From assembly GCF_002198675.1 (NCBI RefSeq), contig NZ_MWLL01000208.1:1-47012 (forward strand): a stretch of DNA of 47,012 nt. Direction: 5' to 3'. The notes below the pieces were generated by a model. The model made no database searches. It was not told the origin of the DNA and saw nothing but the letters and a program-made list of their open reading frames with translations. The translations under genes and the position numbers were made by a program. The number at the start of each line of letters is the position of its first letter. Position 1 is the first letter of the stretch. Shown here one piece after another: positions 1 to 7,474 of the stretch. This DNA comes from Kineosporia sp. R_H_3 (GTDB lineage: Bacteria; Actinomycetota; Actinomycetes; Actinomycetales; Kineosporiaceae).

Positions 1-999
1 CCCACCGCCGCCGCCACCGCCGCCGGGGAACCCCGGTTCCGTACCTCCGGCCCCGCCGTTCCCACTCGGGCTGCCTTGGTCACCACTGGGGCCGCCGTCG
101 TTTCCGCCGGTGCCACCGGCGCCGGCGACGCGCCCCGCGCCAGCGGTCGTCTGGCCCCCTCGGCCGCCTCTTGTTTCGATGGGGGCCCCGTTCACGTTGT
201 AGTTGCTGCCATTCTCGGCGGTGTTGGTCGTCACCACGATCGCCTCGTCGGTAAAGACGCCGGCATCGCCGCCTCGACCGCCCTGCACGGCGCCGTCCAA
301 GGCGCCGCTGCCACCACCTCCGGCCGCGATGACGACCACGACACCAGCGACCTCGATCGCCGTGGCCCCGCCGCCTCCCCCAGCCCCGGCGCCACCCGTA
401 CCACCGCTGCGGAACCCGCTGCCCCCGGTGCCACTCGCGCTGCCACCGGCGCCGACCGTGATCTTCACGGGCGTGGGAGCGGTCCGGCCGGTCGGCAGCG
501 TAATCGTGCCTTCGAGGGACGCCGCATGACCACCGCGACGGCTCGCGCCGCCGCCACCACCACCGTTGAGCGTGAACGAGATCGTGTTGACGTACGCCGG
601 GACGTTGATCGTCTGCGTACCCGGCCCAGGGCTCTGGTAAGGAAGATCATTGCTCGCCGCAAACGCGGCCGTCGGAAGGGCGATGGTCTGGATGCCGACC
701 GCCGCCAAGGCGGCGCCCCCAGCCGCGCCCGCGCGGAGCATCGACCGACGGCTCGGCGACCCCGGCGCCGGGGCCAGCAGGTCGCGGTCGCTGAGCTCGT
801 CGACGATGCGAGCCACCGACTCTGCGTCCAGCCCGGCGACCACGCCGTCGGCCGTCCCGCGCCAGACCACGGCCACGTCGCCGTCCAAGTGGTGCGCCTC
901 GTCCGTGACCGTGTTGAGAACGACGACCCCCCCGTCGAGCTCACGGCTCACGACGTGACCCGCCCGCTGCGGGACGGTCACCTGCTCGTGTGCGTCCAC
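1..999 (-). CDS. PqqD-like / twin-arginine / glycine-rich protein, 3' end cut by window edge
   Basis: This minus-strand frame is open to the left edge, so the C-terminus is missing; 333 codons are visible. I read the start as GTG at 999, preceded by GGAGG with a 5-nt gap; GTG at 1011 and 1056 are in-frame alternatives with poorer ribosome-binding sites. Residues 1-76 look like a PqqD-type peptide-binding domain (a hydrophobic strand followed by a pattern like LNxxxxEAHHLDGDVAVVW). Residues 82-110 form a Tat-like segment (SRRSML, then an Ala-rich hydrophobic stretch ending near AFAAS). The rest is a long Gly-rich tract with beta-type segments and runs of seven or more Gly at the edge. It lies downstream of the nucleotidyltransferase gene in the polysaccharide block. 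The PqqD assignment is by eye. An exported surface protein is inferred; its function is unknown. Confidence 0.7.
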   Translation of the reverse strand, partial: MDAHEQVTVPQRAGHVVSRELDGGVVVLNTVTDEAHHLDGDVAVVWRGTADGVVAGLDAESVARIVDELSDRDLLAPAPGSPSRRSMLRAGAAGGAALAAVGIQTIALPTAAFAASNDLPYQSPGPGTQTINVPAYVNTISFTLNGGGGGGASRRGGHAASLEGTITLPTGRTAPTPVKITVGAGGSASGTGGSGFRSGGTGGAGAGGGGGATAIEVAGVVVVIAAGGGGSGALDGAVQGGRGGDAGVFTDEAIVVTTNTAENGSNYNVNGAPIETRGGRGGQTTAGAGRVAGAGGTGGNDGGPSGDQGSPSGNGGAGGTEPGFPGGGGGGGG

Positions 1000-1111
1000 G
1001 TTCTCCTCCACACCCCGTACCCCCAGAAAGACTTCTATCGGTTCGACTGTAGCCACGCGGCACCATCGTCGCGGGCGGATTCATCATGTCAGGAACGAAT
1101 AGCAGACAGGC

Positions 1112-2101
1112 TCAATGACCGGCCGATGCGAATGGGTCGTTCGGGCCATTTCCAGAGACGCTTCCCGGGCGCCGGTCCCCGCTGCGCGCACTGCTCCTCG
1201 CACGACGCACCTCACGGACGGCGCCCGGCAGCCGTGCGGCCAGAAAACGCAACCGCCGCAAGGATCCCCGCAGGTAGGAGGCTCTTCTGCCCGCGCCATC
1301 GGGAAACATTCTCGAAATCATGAGCCGCGACGGGAACAGCTCTGCTGCAACCATGCGGAACGCTGCTGGGGGCGAAAGCCGAAGAACGCGCTCTAGCTGA
1401 ATCGCCGACGGGCTCGCACCCTCGATCTGCAGGGACACCGACGCCTCGAGACCACCCGCAGTAACACCATCCGTCACCAGGATGGCGCCGGTGACGTAGT
1501 CAGTCACACCCAGTTCCGACGCGAGCGCCAGGGCCGATCCCCACTCGCCGGGAGTGACGACCTCCCGTGCCCTGCGGAAATCCTCACGCACCTGCGCGCT
1601 GAGATGTCCGGACGCCACGGCATGCAGTGCCAGCACGACGCAACGGGCCGGGACGTCGAGCGCCGGAACGAGCCGGCCTCCCACCTCGAACGACGAGATG
1701 TGGGAGGCGAGGACTTCCCAGAGCCGGTCCGACCGACCGACCGGCGGCAGGGCCGGCAGCCCGACGTGCAGGTCGACCTCCGCGCCGCGTGGGGTGGTGA
1801 GAACGAGGCTGTGCGGCGCCTCCTCGCCCGGTGCGCCGTGCACCGGCACGACCACACCGTTCGAGACGAGGGCGTTCACCGCCTCGCCGAGGCGCGAAGC
1901 CGGCACCAGCAGGTCGACGTCCCGGTAGTCGCGCGGCGGGTCGTAGAGCCACGTCGCGGTCGTCACGCCTTTGATCAGCGCGTGCGGGACGGCGGCATCG
2001 CTGAGGGCACCGATGGCTCGGAGTGCCACCTGGTCGAGGCGCAACTGGCGGGCCACGGAGCCTGCACCCGGCCGCATCGCGGGCGGCCCAGGCTCAGGCA
2101 T
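1112..2101 (-). CDS. nucleotidyltransferase family protein (NTP_transf_5-like)
   Basis: A 329-residue protein with the hallmarks of the uncharacterised nucleotidyltransferase family (NTP_transf_5). LIKG near residue 42 is followed by RDYRDVDLLV with two acidic residues (D61, D63), and a third likely metal ligand sits in the EVDLHVGL strand (D110). This is the core of a polymerase-beta-like fold. Members often occur in capsule or exopolysaccharide loci and beside PqqD-type proteins; their substrates are mostly unknown. The ATG overlaps the end of the upstream glycosyltransferase gene by 8 nt, which suggests translational coupling. The C-terminal 60 residues are basic and low in complexity. Nucleotidyl transfer to a sugar, lipid or peptide is inferred, not shown. 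Confidence 0.75.
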   Translation of the reverse strand: MPEPGPPAMRPGAGSVARQLRLDQVALRAIGALSDAAVPHALIKGVTTATWLYDPPRDYRDVDLLVPASRLGEAVNALVSNGVVVPVHGAPGEEAPHSLVLTTPRGAEVDLHVGLPALPPVGRSDRLWEVLASHISSFEVGGRLVPALDVPARCVVLALHAVASGHLSAQVREDFRRAREVVTPGEWGSALALASELGVTDYVTGAILVTDGVTAGGLEASVSLQIEGASPSAIQLERVLRLSPPAAFRMVAAELFPSRLMISRMFPDGAGRRASYLRGSLRRLRFLAARLPGAVREVRRARSSARSGDRRPGSVSGNGPNDPFASAGH

Positions 2102-3128
2102 GGACCACCGACGCGGAGACCTTGGCGTAGAGGCCGACCACCGCCTCTACGTGCTGGCCCAGCGAGAAGCGCAGTCGCTGCAGCTCCTGACCCGTCTCAC
2201 TCAGCTGCCGTCGCAGCGACTCGTCCATTGCGACCCTTCGCAGCTGCAGGGCTGCCCCGGCTGCGTCTCCGGGGGTGAACACAGGCGCCATGGGCAGAAG
2301 CCCAGTCGTCTCCAGGTGTCCGCCGCCTGCAGCCGCGACGACCGGGATCCCCGCGGCCATTCCCTCCAGGACCGACAAGCCTAAGGGCTCCGCGGGAGCG
2401 GTGGCGAGCATCAACCCGGCAGCCGCGAGCTCGGCGTCGACGTCACCGACCCAACCGACGAATGTGACACCGTGGATCCGTTCGCGCTGAACCGTGGACT
2501 CGAGCGTTGGGCGCAATCGACCTTCACCGACCACCCGTAGGTGCCAGCCCTCGGCCGCGAGTCCGGACGCGGCCCAGGCGCGCAGACCGGTGGCCGCGTC
2601 CTTCTCGGCTTCCAATCTCTGTAGGAGCAGAACTGTGCGGTTGTCGGCGCGCCACAGCGACGTGCGCGGCTCAACACCGTTGAGGACGACCGCGGCCGGT
2701 CGACGCTCCAACTGCCCCGCCACGAACTCGCTGATGGCGATCTCTGCGGAGAGGTTGCGAGAGATCCATCCCGCGGCGAGCCGGCCCGGCAGGGAGGCAC
2801 CCCGAGGTGCGGCGAAGTGCCGCGTCGCGACGATCGGCGCACGGTGCCGGCTGCGACCGGCCACCGCGACGGCCTCGGCGAAGGTCATGTGGGCATGGCA
2901 CACGTCGAAGCGCCCGGCGGCTCGGACGGACCGCAGCGCCTCCCGCAGCGTGCGGCCGAGCAGGACCCGGACGTCGGGCCCCGCCTCCCGAGCCATCGCA
3001 TCCGGGCGGCCGCCGACGACGGTCACGTCGCGGCCGGCCTCGGCGAGCGCGCGCGACAGCGTCGCGACGTACCGCTCGGCCCCGGCGAAGTTGTCCGTGA
3101 CGATGACCTGGAGCACCCGCGCCGTCAT
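2094..3128 (-). CDS. glycosyltransferase family 4 protein
   Basis: A 344-residue GT-B glycosyltransferase. The N-terminal Rossmann half begins VLQVIVTDNFAGAERYV, a typical acceptor-domain start. The C-terminal half contains LLLQRLEAEKD and the EX7E-type donor-binding motif in EPLGLSVLEGMAAG. I place the start at ATG 3128, which overlaps the stop of the upstream GT2 gene as ATGA; the longer open frame upstream is a shadow of that gene. It probably transfers a sugar from a nucleotide donor to a lipid-linked oligosaccharide at the cytoplasmic face of the membrane. Donor and acceptor cannot be deduced. Confidence 0.88.
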   Translation of the reverse strand: MTARVLQVIVTDNFAGAERYVATLSRALAEAGRDVTVVGGRPDAMAREAGPDVRVLLGRTLREALRSVRAAGRFDVCHAHMTFAEAVAVAGRSRHRAPIVATRHFAAPRGASLPGRLAAGWISRNLSAEIAISEFVAGQLERRPAAVVLNGVEPRTSLWRADNRTVLLLQRLEAEKDAATGLRAWAASGLAAEGWHLRVVGEGRLRPTLESTVQRERIHGVTFVGWVGDVDAELAAAGLMLATAPAEPLGLSVLEGMAAGIPVVAAAGGGHLETTGLLPMAPVFTPGDAAGAALQLRRVAMDESLRRQLSETGQELQRLRFSLGQHVEAVVGLYAKVSASVVHA

Positions 3129-3985
3129 CGCACCCCCAGCCCGGCGACACGGCGGGGGCCCTGGCGGAGGATCCGGGCGCGAGCGCGGGCGGCCGCACCA
3201 CGCCGGCCGGGCAGCGCGACACCACGGGCGACGGCCCCGCACCATGACGCGGCCCGGTACGTCTGCCAGCCGGTAGTACCGAACCACTTGCGTACGTACG
3301 TCTCCGTGCCGGCGTGGAACAGCCGTTCCCGCCGCTCCGGGTCGGTGCTCGTCGCACCGCCGATGTGCCGCGCGACGACGGCCGCCTCGTGGTGCGCCGT
3401 CCAGCCCTTCGCGCGGGCCTGACGCTGCCAGTCCGTCTCCTCGGCGTAGAGGAAGTACCGCTCGTCGAAGGTGCCGACGTCCTGCAGGGCCTCCCACCGC
3501 AGCAGGAGCACCGTGCCGACGGCGAAGTCCGCCGCACGGTTCAGCCGGCCCAGCCCGAGCGTCTCGAGCCAGGCGCGTGCCGGGTGCGGGAACGGCCACA
3601 TCACCCGCTGCGCGGACCCGTCGGGCTCGCGCAGCGACGGGCTCACGGCTGCGACCCGCTCGCGCCCCGGAGCGAGCAACGCCGCCTGCAGGGCAGAGAC
3701 ACCGTCCGGCGCGATCACGGCGTCCGGGTTGAGCAGGAGGACGTCGGCCGGGTCGCCGGCGAGCCGGTGCGCGAGCCCGGCGTTGACGCCGGCAGCGAAC
3801 CCCCCGTTGCGCCCCGGGTCGGTGTACCGGGCACCGTGACACGCCGCGACCGCGGCGACCTCGTGGCTCGACGAGTTGTCGACGACGTGGACGGCGTAGC
3901 AGCCCTCGAGGGCTGCCAGTGTGCTGTCGAGCAGCGCGGGCTGCCCGTAGGCGACGACGAGCACCTCCACCGGTCGTGCGGTCAC
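3125..3985 (-). CDS. glycosyltransferase family 2 protein
   Basis: A 286-residue GT-A enzyme. It starts VEVLVVAYGQPALLDSTLAAL, carries VVDNSSS and the RNGGFAAGVNAGL motif, and has NPDA at the metal/nucleotide-binding turn in place of a classic DXD. Further on is FLYAEETDW, which is typical of WbbL/rhamnosyl- and galactofuranosyl-type GT2 enzymes. The start is GTG at 3985, overlapping the stop of the upstream polymerase gene as GTGA. Because dTDP-rhamnose genes lie in the same locus, a rhamnosyltransferase is an attractive reading, but that is inference. The C-terminal 40 residues are Arg/Ala-rich. Confidence 0.88.
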   Translation of the reverse strand: MTARPVEVLVVAYGQPALLDSTLAALEGCYAVHVVDNSSSHEVAAVAACHGARYTDPGRNGGFAAGVNAGLAHRLAGDPADVLLLNPDAVIAPDGVSALQAALLAPGRERVAAVSPSLREPDGSAQRVMWPFPHPARAWLETLGLGRLNRAADFAVGTVLLLRWEALQDVGTFDERYFLYAEETDWQRQARAKGWTAHHEAAVVARHIGGATSTDPERRERLFHAGTETYVRKWFGTTGWQTYRAASWCGAVARGVALPGRRGAAARARARILRQGPRRVAGLGVR

Positions 3986-5337
3986 TGGGCGACCTCCTGG
4001 ACGGTGGGGGCGGGGACGTCGGCCCGGACGACGTCGACAGACGACTGCTCCGGTGCGGCGCCCGGACGACGGCGTTGCGCCAGCGCCATCCCGAGCACGA
4101 GCCACCCGAGGACAGGGGTGCCCCGCACCCAGTACACGTCGACGAGCCCGTGCCCGACGATCGCCGCCGTGAGCGCGAGCGCTGCCGGGCCCAGCTCCGT
4201 GCGGCGGACCGTACGCCACCCCACCCACAGCGCGCCGAGCACCAGCACGACGAACGAGCCCATGAGCAGGTACCCGCCGGTCGCGCCCTCGAGCAGGAGC
4301 ACCTGGTGCGGGTCGTCGGTGACGTTCCCCTCGTAGGGGTTGCCCGCCAGGTACTTCCCGACCCCGACCCCGGTCCACGGGTGGGCGTGGATCAGCGACC
4401 AGGCGTCGGCGTGGTACTGCTCCCGGATCTTGATCGCCCACTCCCCGGCGGTCTCGTTGCCGGAGGTGTACGTGAGGTTGCGCTCCTGGGCCTCCTCCGG
4501 CAGCAGCCGGAACACGACGTACGCCGTGACGGCCACGGGCACGGACAGCGCCAGCGACCTCAGCCGGGACCGGGAGCCGGGCTGGGCCAGGACCAGCACG
4601 GCGAGCGCGACACCGACCGAGAGAATGGCGCCGCGGCTCTGCGTCCACAGCAGACCGGCGACGAGCAGCGGGGTCAGCCACTGCAGCCAGGGGCGCAACG
4701 GCTTCACCGCGAGCAGGAGAATCAACGCGTTCGCGACGAACTGGCCGATCGGATTCTTCTGCCCGAGCTCGACGCCCGCGATCCACAGCGCACCGGTGAC
4801 TGCTGAGGCGACGATGTAGGCCCGGAGGAACCACAGCTCGCGACCCGTCCGTGCGACGAGCGCGCCGACGAGGAGAGGGAACACGAAGAGCTCGACCCGC
4901 TGGCCCGTGGCGACGAGGACGGCGAACTCGGGATGGGCCACGAGGAGCACCGTGAGGACCGCGAGGTACTGCCCGACAACACCTTTGAGCGGTGAGAGAG
5001 CGCGCAGCTCGTCGGCCCGATTCGTCAGCACCCACTCGAAGACGAGCCCGAGCACGAGGAACGTCATGAGGAGGTCGCTCAGCGCCATGTTGACACCGAG
5101 GACACCTCCGGACAGGTCCGCGACGTAGGGCAAGGTCACCGCGAGCACGGTGATCGCGAAGACCCGCTGCGCGAGCAGCCAGAGCAGCACCGGCGCGACG
5201 ACGAGCAACGAGGCGAGGCGTGGCGTGCTCACCGCGAGGTAGCCGGCGAGGCCGGCCACGACGAGCGTGCCGACCGTGAGGTAGGTCGCCACCGGGTCCG
5301 TCACCCGCAGGCGCCCCCGTGGCGTGGCCTGGAGCAC
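3982..5337 (-). CDS. O-antigen ligase / polysaccharide polymerase-like membrane protein
   Basis: A 451-residue polytopic membrane protein with roughly ten or more hydrophobic helices. Near the C-terminal third it has the motif HAHPWTGVGVGKYLAG, characteristic of the Wzy_C/O-antigen ligase family, in a long extracytoplasmic loop. Such proteins polymerise or transfer lipid-linked oligosaccharides on the outer face of the membrane. I chose GTG 5337, 4 nt after the wzc-like stop, because AAGGA lies 8 nt upstream; GTG 5304 is an alternative. It sits between the tyrosine-kinase gene and the glycosyltransferases in one operon, which favours the Wzy polymerase role. Ligase versus polymerase cannot be separated from sequence alone. 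Confidence 0.83.
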   Translation of the reverse strand: MLQATPRGRLRVTDPVATYLTVGTLVVAGLAGYLAVSTPRLASLLVVAPVLLWLLAQRVFAITVLAVTLPYVADLSGGVLGVNMALSDLLMTFLVLGLVFEWVLTNRADELRALSPLKGVVGQYLAVLTVLLVAHPEFAVLVATGQRVELFVFPLLVGALVARTGRELWFLRAYIVASAVTGALWIAGVELGQKNPIGQFVANALILLLAVKPLRPWLQWLTPLLVAGLLWTQSRGAILSVGVALAVLVLAQPGSRSRLRSLALSVPVAVTAYVVFRLLPEEAQERNLTYTSGNETAGEWAIKIREQYHADAWSLIHAHPWTGVGVGKYLAGNPYEGNVTDDPHQVLLLEGATGGYLLMGSFVVLVLGALWVGWRTVRRTELGPAALALTAAIVGHGLVDVYWVRGTPVLGWLVLGMALAQRRRPGAAPEQSSVDVVRADVPAPTVQEVAQ

Positions 5338-5341
5338 CGGG

Positions 5342-7285
5342 TCAGTCCTTCGGCCGCTGCCGCATGATGTCGTCCAGCCGCAGCGCGTCCGGGGGCGACA
5401 ACGGACCGCTGCCCTGGGGCGGCATGCCCCACGGTTCGTCGGCCCACGACGCCGGGGGCGACGACGGCGCGACGAACGGCGGCTGCGGAGGCGGGACCGG
5501 CGCCTGCGGGTAGCCGCCCGGCGGGTACTGCGCGTCGGCGAACAACGAACCGGCGGCCGATGGCGGGATGACCGGGTACGGGGCCGGGTGCTGTGCCGGA
5601 GGCCGGCCCGCTCCGAACCCCTGCTCGGACGCCCCGAACTGTGCGGGCTGGTGACTGCCCCGGAGGTCGACGGTGAGGTCCGGGCCGGGCTGTGCCGGGT
5701 ACGTCGGCGCGGGGTACGTCTGCGTGGGATACGTCTGCGCGGGATACGTCTGCGCGGGATAGGCGGGGTACGCCGGCGGGACGACGTCGGGGGCCCGCTG
5801 CTCCCCGGCCGGTGCGGACGGCTCGACGGGCACGGCGGCGGGCGGCGGGCCGTCCGCCGGCCGGGCGTGCCGCCCACGCCGGTGCGACTCCGGCGCCCGA
5901 CGCTCGGCAGGCGCGACGACGGGCGGCGCGGAGGGCTCTTCGGACGCGCTCGAGGTGTAGCCGTACGCGTAGCCGTAGCCCTCGCCGTACGCCTTCTCCT
6001 CGTGCTTGACGACGGCGTTCCCGATGACGCCGAGCAGGGTCGCGTTGACCTTGGCCACGGCGTCCACGGCGCGCTTGAGGGCGGCCCTGCGGGTCTCGAT
6101 CATCCGCGCGACGACGACGACCCCGCCGACGTTGACACCGATGACGAGGGCGTCGCTCACGGGCAGGACGGGCGGCGAGTCGACGATGACGAAGTCGAAG
6201 GCCTCCTCGAGCTCCTGGATCACCGCGGCCATCCGGGCCGAGCCGACGAGCTCGCTCGGGAACCGCGGAACCGGACCGCTCGCGAGGATGTGCAGGTTCT
6301 CGCCCTGCACCGGCACGAGGGCCTCCTGCCAGCGCCAGCGGCCGTTCAGCACGTCGGAGAGCCCGACGGAGGCCTGGACGCCGAAGTACTTCGCGACGGT
6401 CGGCTTGCGCAGGTCGGCGTCGACGAGCACGACGTTACGCCCGGACCGGGCCGCGACGATCGCGAGGTTCGCCGCCGTGCTCGACTTGCCCTCACCCGGT
6501 GCCGGGCTCGTGACGACGATGGAGCGGGGCATCCCGTCGACGCTCGTGAACTCGAGGTTCGTCCGCACGTGCCGGTAGGCCTCGGCGCGCCCGGAGCGGG
6601 GCCGGGTGATCGTCGGCAGCGAGTCGCCGGAGTGCTCCTTCGGGATCGACCCGAGCAGGGTGACGCCGGTGAGCTTCTCGATCTCGGAGCTGTCCCGGAC
6701 ACGCGCGTCGAGTGCCTCGCGGCCGAGGGCGCTGCCCAGGCCGAGGACCAGACCGATCGCCGCTCCGATGAGCAGGTTGCGCAAGGGGTTCGGCGACACC
6801 GGCGACGTCGGCAGGCCCGGCTGCGCCATGACGGAGATCTTCACGCTGGACGTCGCCGGCCGCTGCTCGAGCGTCGAGACCACCTGCGCCGTCCACCGGC
6901 CGTAGCCGGCGGCGATCTTCTGGGCCTTCTGAGGGCTGTCCGCCGTCACCGACACGTTGATGTACGGGCTCGTCCCGTCGGCGGTGGCCGTCACCACCGG
7001 GTTGCCGCCGACCACACCGGCCCGCTGCGCGATATCGGCCACCGCAGGCGGCGCGGGGATGAGCAACGAGTACGACCCCGCCCGCTGCGCGGCGAGCTGC
7101 CGTGCCACGAGCTCCTCGTTCCCCGTCTCCGACGGGGAGCCGCCGACGAGCAGCTGGACCCCCGACGTGTACCGGGGCGTCTGCGTGAGGCTCGCCGCGA
7201 AGGCCCCGGTCGCGCACACGACGATCGCCAGTGCCACGAGCCACCAGCGGCGGCGCAGCACACGGAGGTAGTCAGCCAGTTCCAC
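5342..7285 (-). CDS. Wzz/Wzc-like polysaccharide co-polymerase with tyrosine autokinase domain
   Basis: A 647-residue fusion. An N-terminal Wzz domain begins MELADYLRVLRRRWW with a membrane helix at about 16-32; a second helix lies at about 168-188. A BY-kinase domain follows, with Walker A PAPGEGKSS (K267), Walker A' VLVDADLRKP (286-295) and Walker B FVIVDSPP (365-372). From about residue 430 the tail is rich in Tyr and Pro (EGYGYAYGY, then TYPAQ repeats) and is the likely autophosphorylation region. Such proteins set chain length and control export or polymerisation by cycles of phosphorylation. It heads the polymerase-glycosyltransferase operon. The tail is unusually long, and its repeats are encoded by a 15-bp tandem array. 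Confidence 0.9.
   Translation of the reverse strand: MELADYLRVLRRRWWLVALAIVVCATGAFAASLTQTPRYTSGVQLLVGGSPSETGNEELVARQLAAQRAGSYSLLIPAPPAVADIAQRAGVVGGNPVVTATADGTSPYINVSVTADSPQKAQKIAAGYGRWTAQVVSTLEQRPATSSVKISVMAQPGLPTSPVSPNPLRNLLIGAAIGLVLGLGSALGREALDARVRDSSEIEKLTGVTLLGSIPKEHSGDSLPTITRPRSGRAEAYRHVRTNLEFTSVDGMPRSIVVTSPAPGEGKSSTAANLAIVAARSGRNVVLVDADLRKPTVAKYFGVQASVGLSDVLNGRWRWQEALVPVQGENLHILASGPVPRFPSELVGSARMAAVIQELEEAFDFVIVDSPPVLPVSDALVIGVNVGGVVVVARMIETRRAALKRAVDAVAKVNATLLGVIGNAVVKHEEKAYGEGYGYAYGYTSSASEEPSAPPVVAPAERRAPESHRRGRHARPADGPPPAAVPVEPSAPAGEQRAPDVVPPAYPAYPAQTYPAQTYPTQTYPAPTYPAQPGPDLTVDLRGSHQPAQFGASEQGFGAGRPPAQHPAPYPVIPPSAAGSLFADAQYPPGGYPQAPVPPPQPPFVAPSSPPASWADEPWGMPPQGSGPLSPPDALRLDDIMRQRPKD
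5699..5758 (-). repeat. 15-bp tandem repeat in the Wzc-like tail
   Basis: Four 15-bp units (two of them identical) encode TYPAQ-type pentapeptides. The period is a multiple of three, so gain or loss of units keeps the frame and changes the number of tail tyrosines. Confidence 0.85.
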
Positions 7286-7431
7286 CCGTTGTCCGATCGT
7301 CGGGACCCGCGGTGGCGGACGCGTCGTCGCGTCGCCCCCCGCCTGGTCCAGCCGTCCCCGACGGCCATCGTAGGTCGGTCATTTCGCCCGCGCGGTCGCT
7401 TTCGCCTGTTCCGCAAGGGATTGCCACGTTC

Positions 7432-7460
7432 ATCGGCGCTGCGTCGATCGGCGCTGCGTC
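7432..7460. repeat. short direct repeat between the DUF4012 and wzc-like genes
   Basis: ATCGGCGCTGCGTC occurs twice with a 15-nt period in the 189-nt gap between the DUF4012 stop and the Wzc-like start. No clear promoter or terminator was found in this gap, although TACGAT on the minus strand near 7370 fits a TANNNT -10 box without an obvious -35. Confidence 0.5.
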
Positions 7461-7474
7461 CAACGGCACCGCGC

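Noticed and set aside
1-2101. A complete lasso-peptide or other RiPP cluster
   Set aside because: Only PqqD-like and nucleotidyltransferase parts are visible. No precursor peptide, asparagine-synthase-like cyclase, transglutaminase-like protease or radical SAM gene is present in the window.
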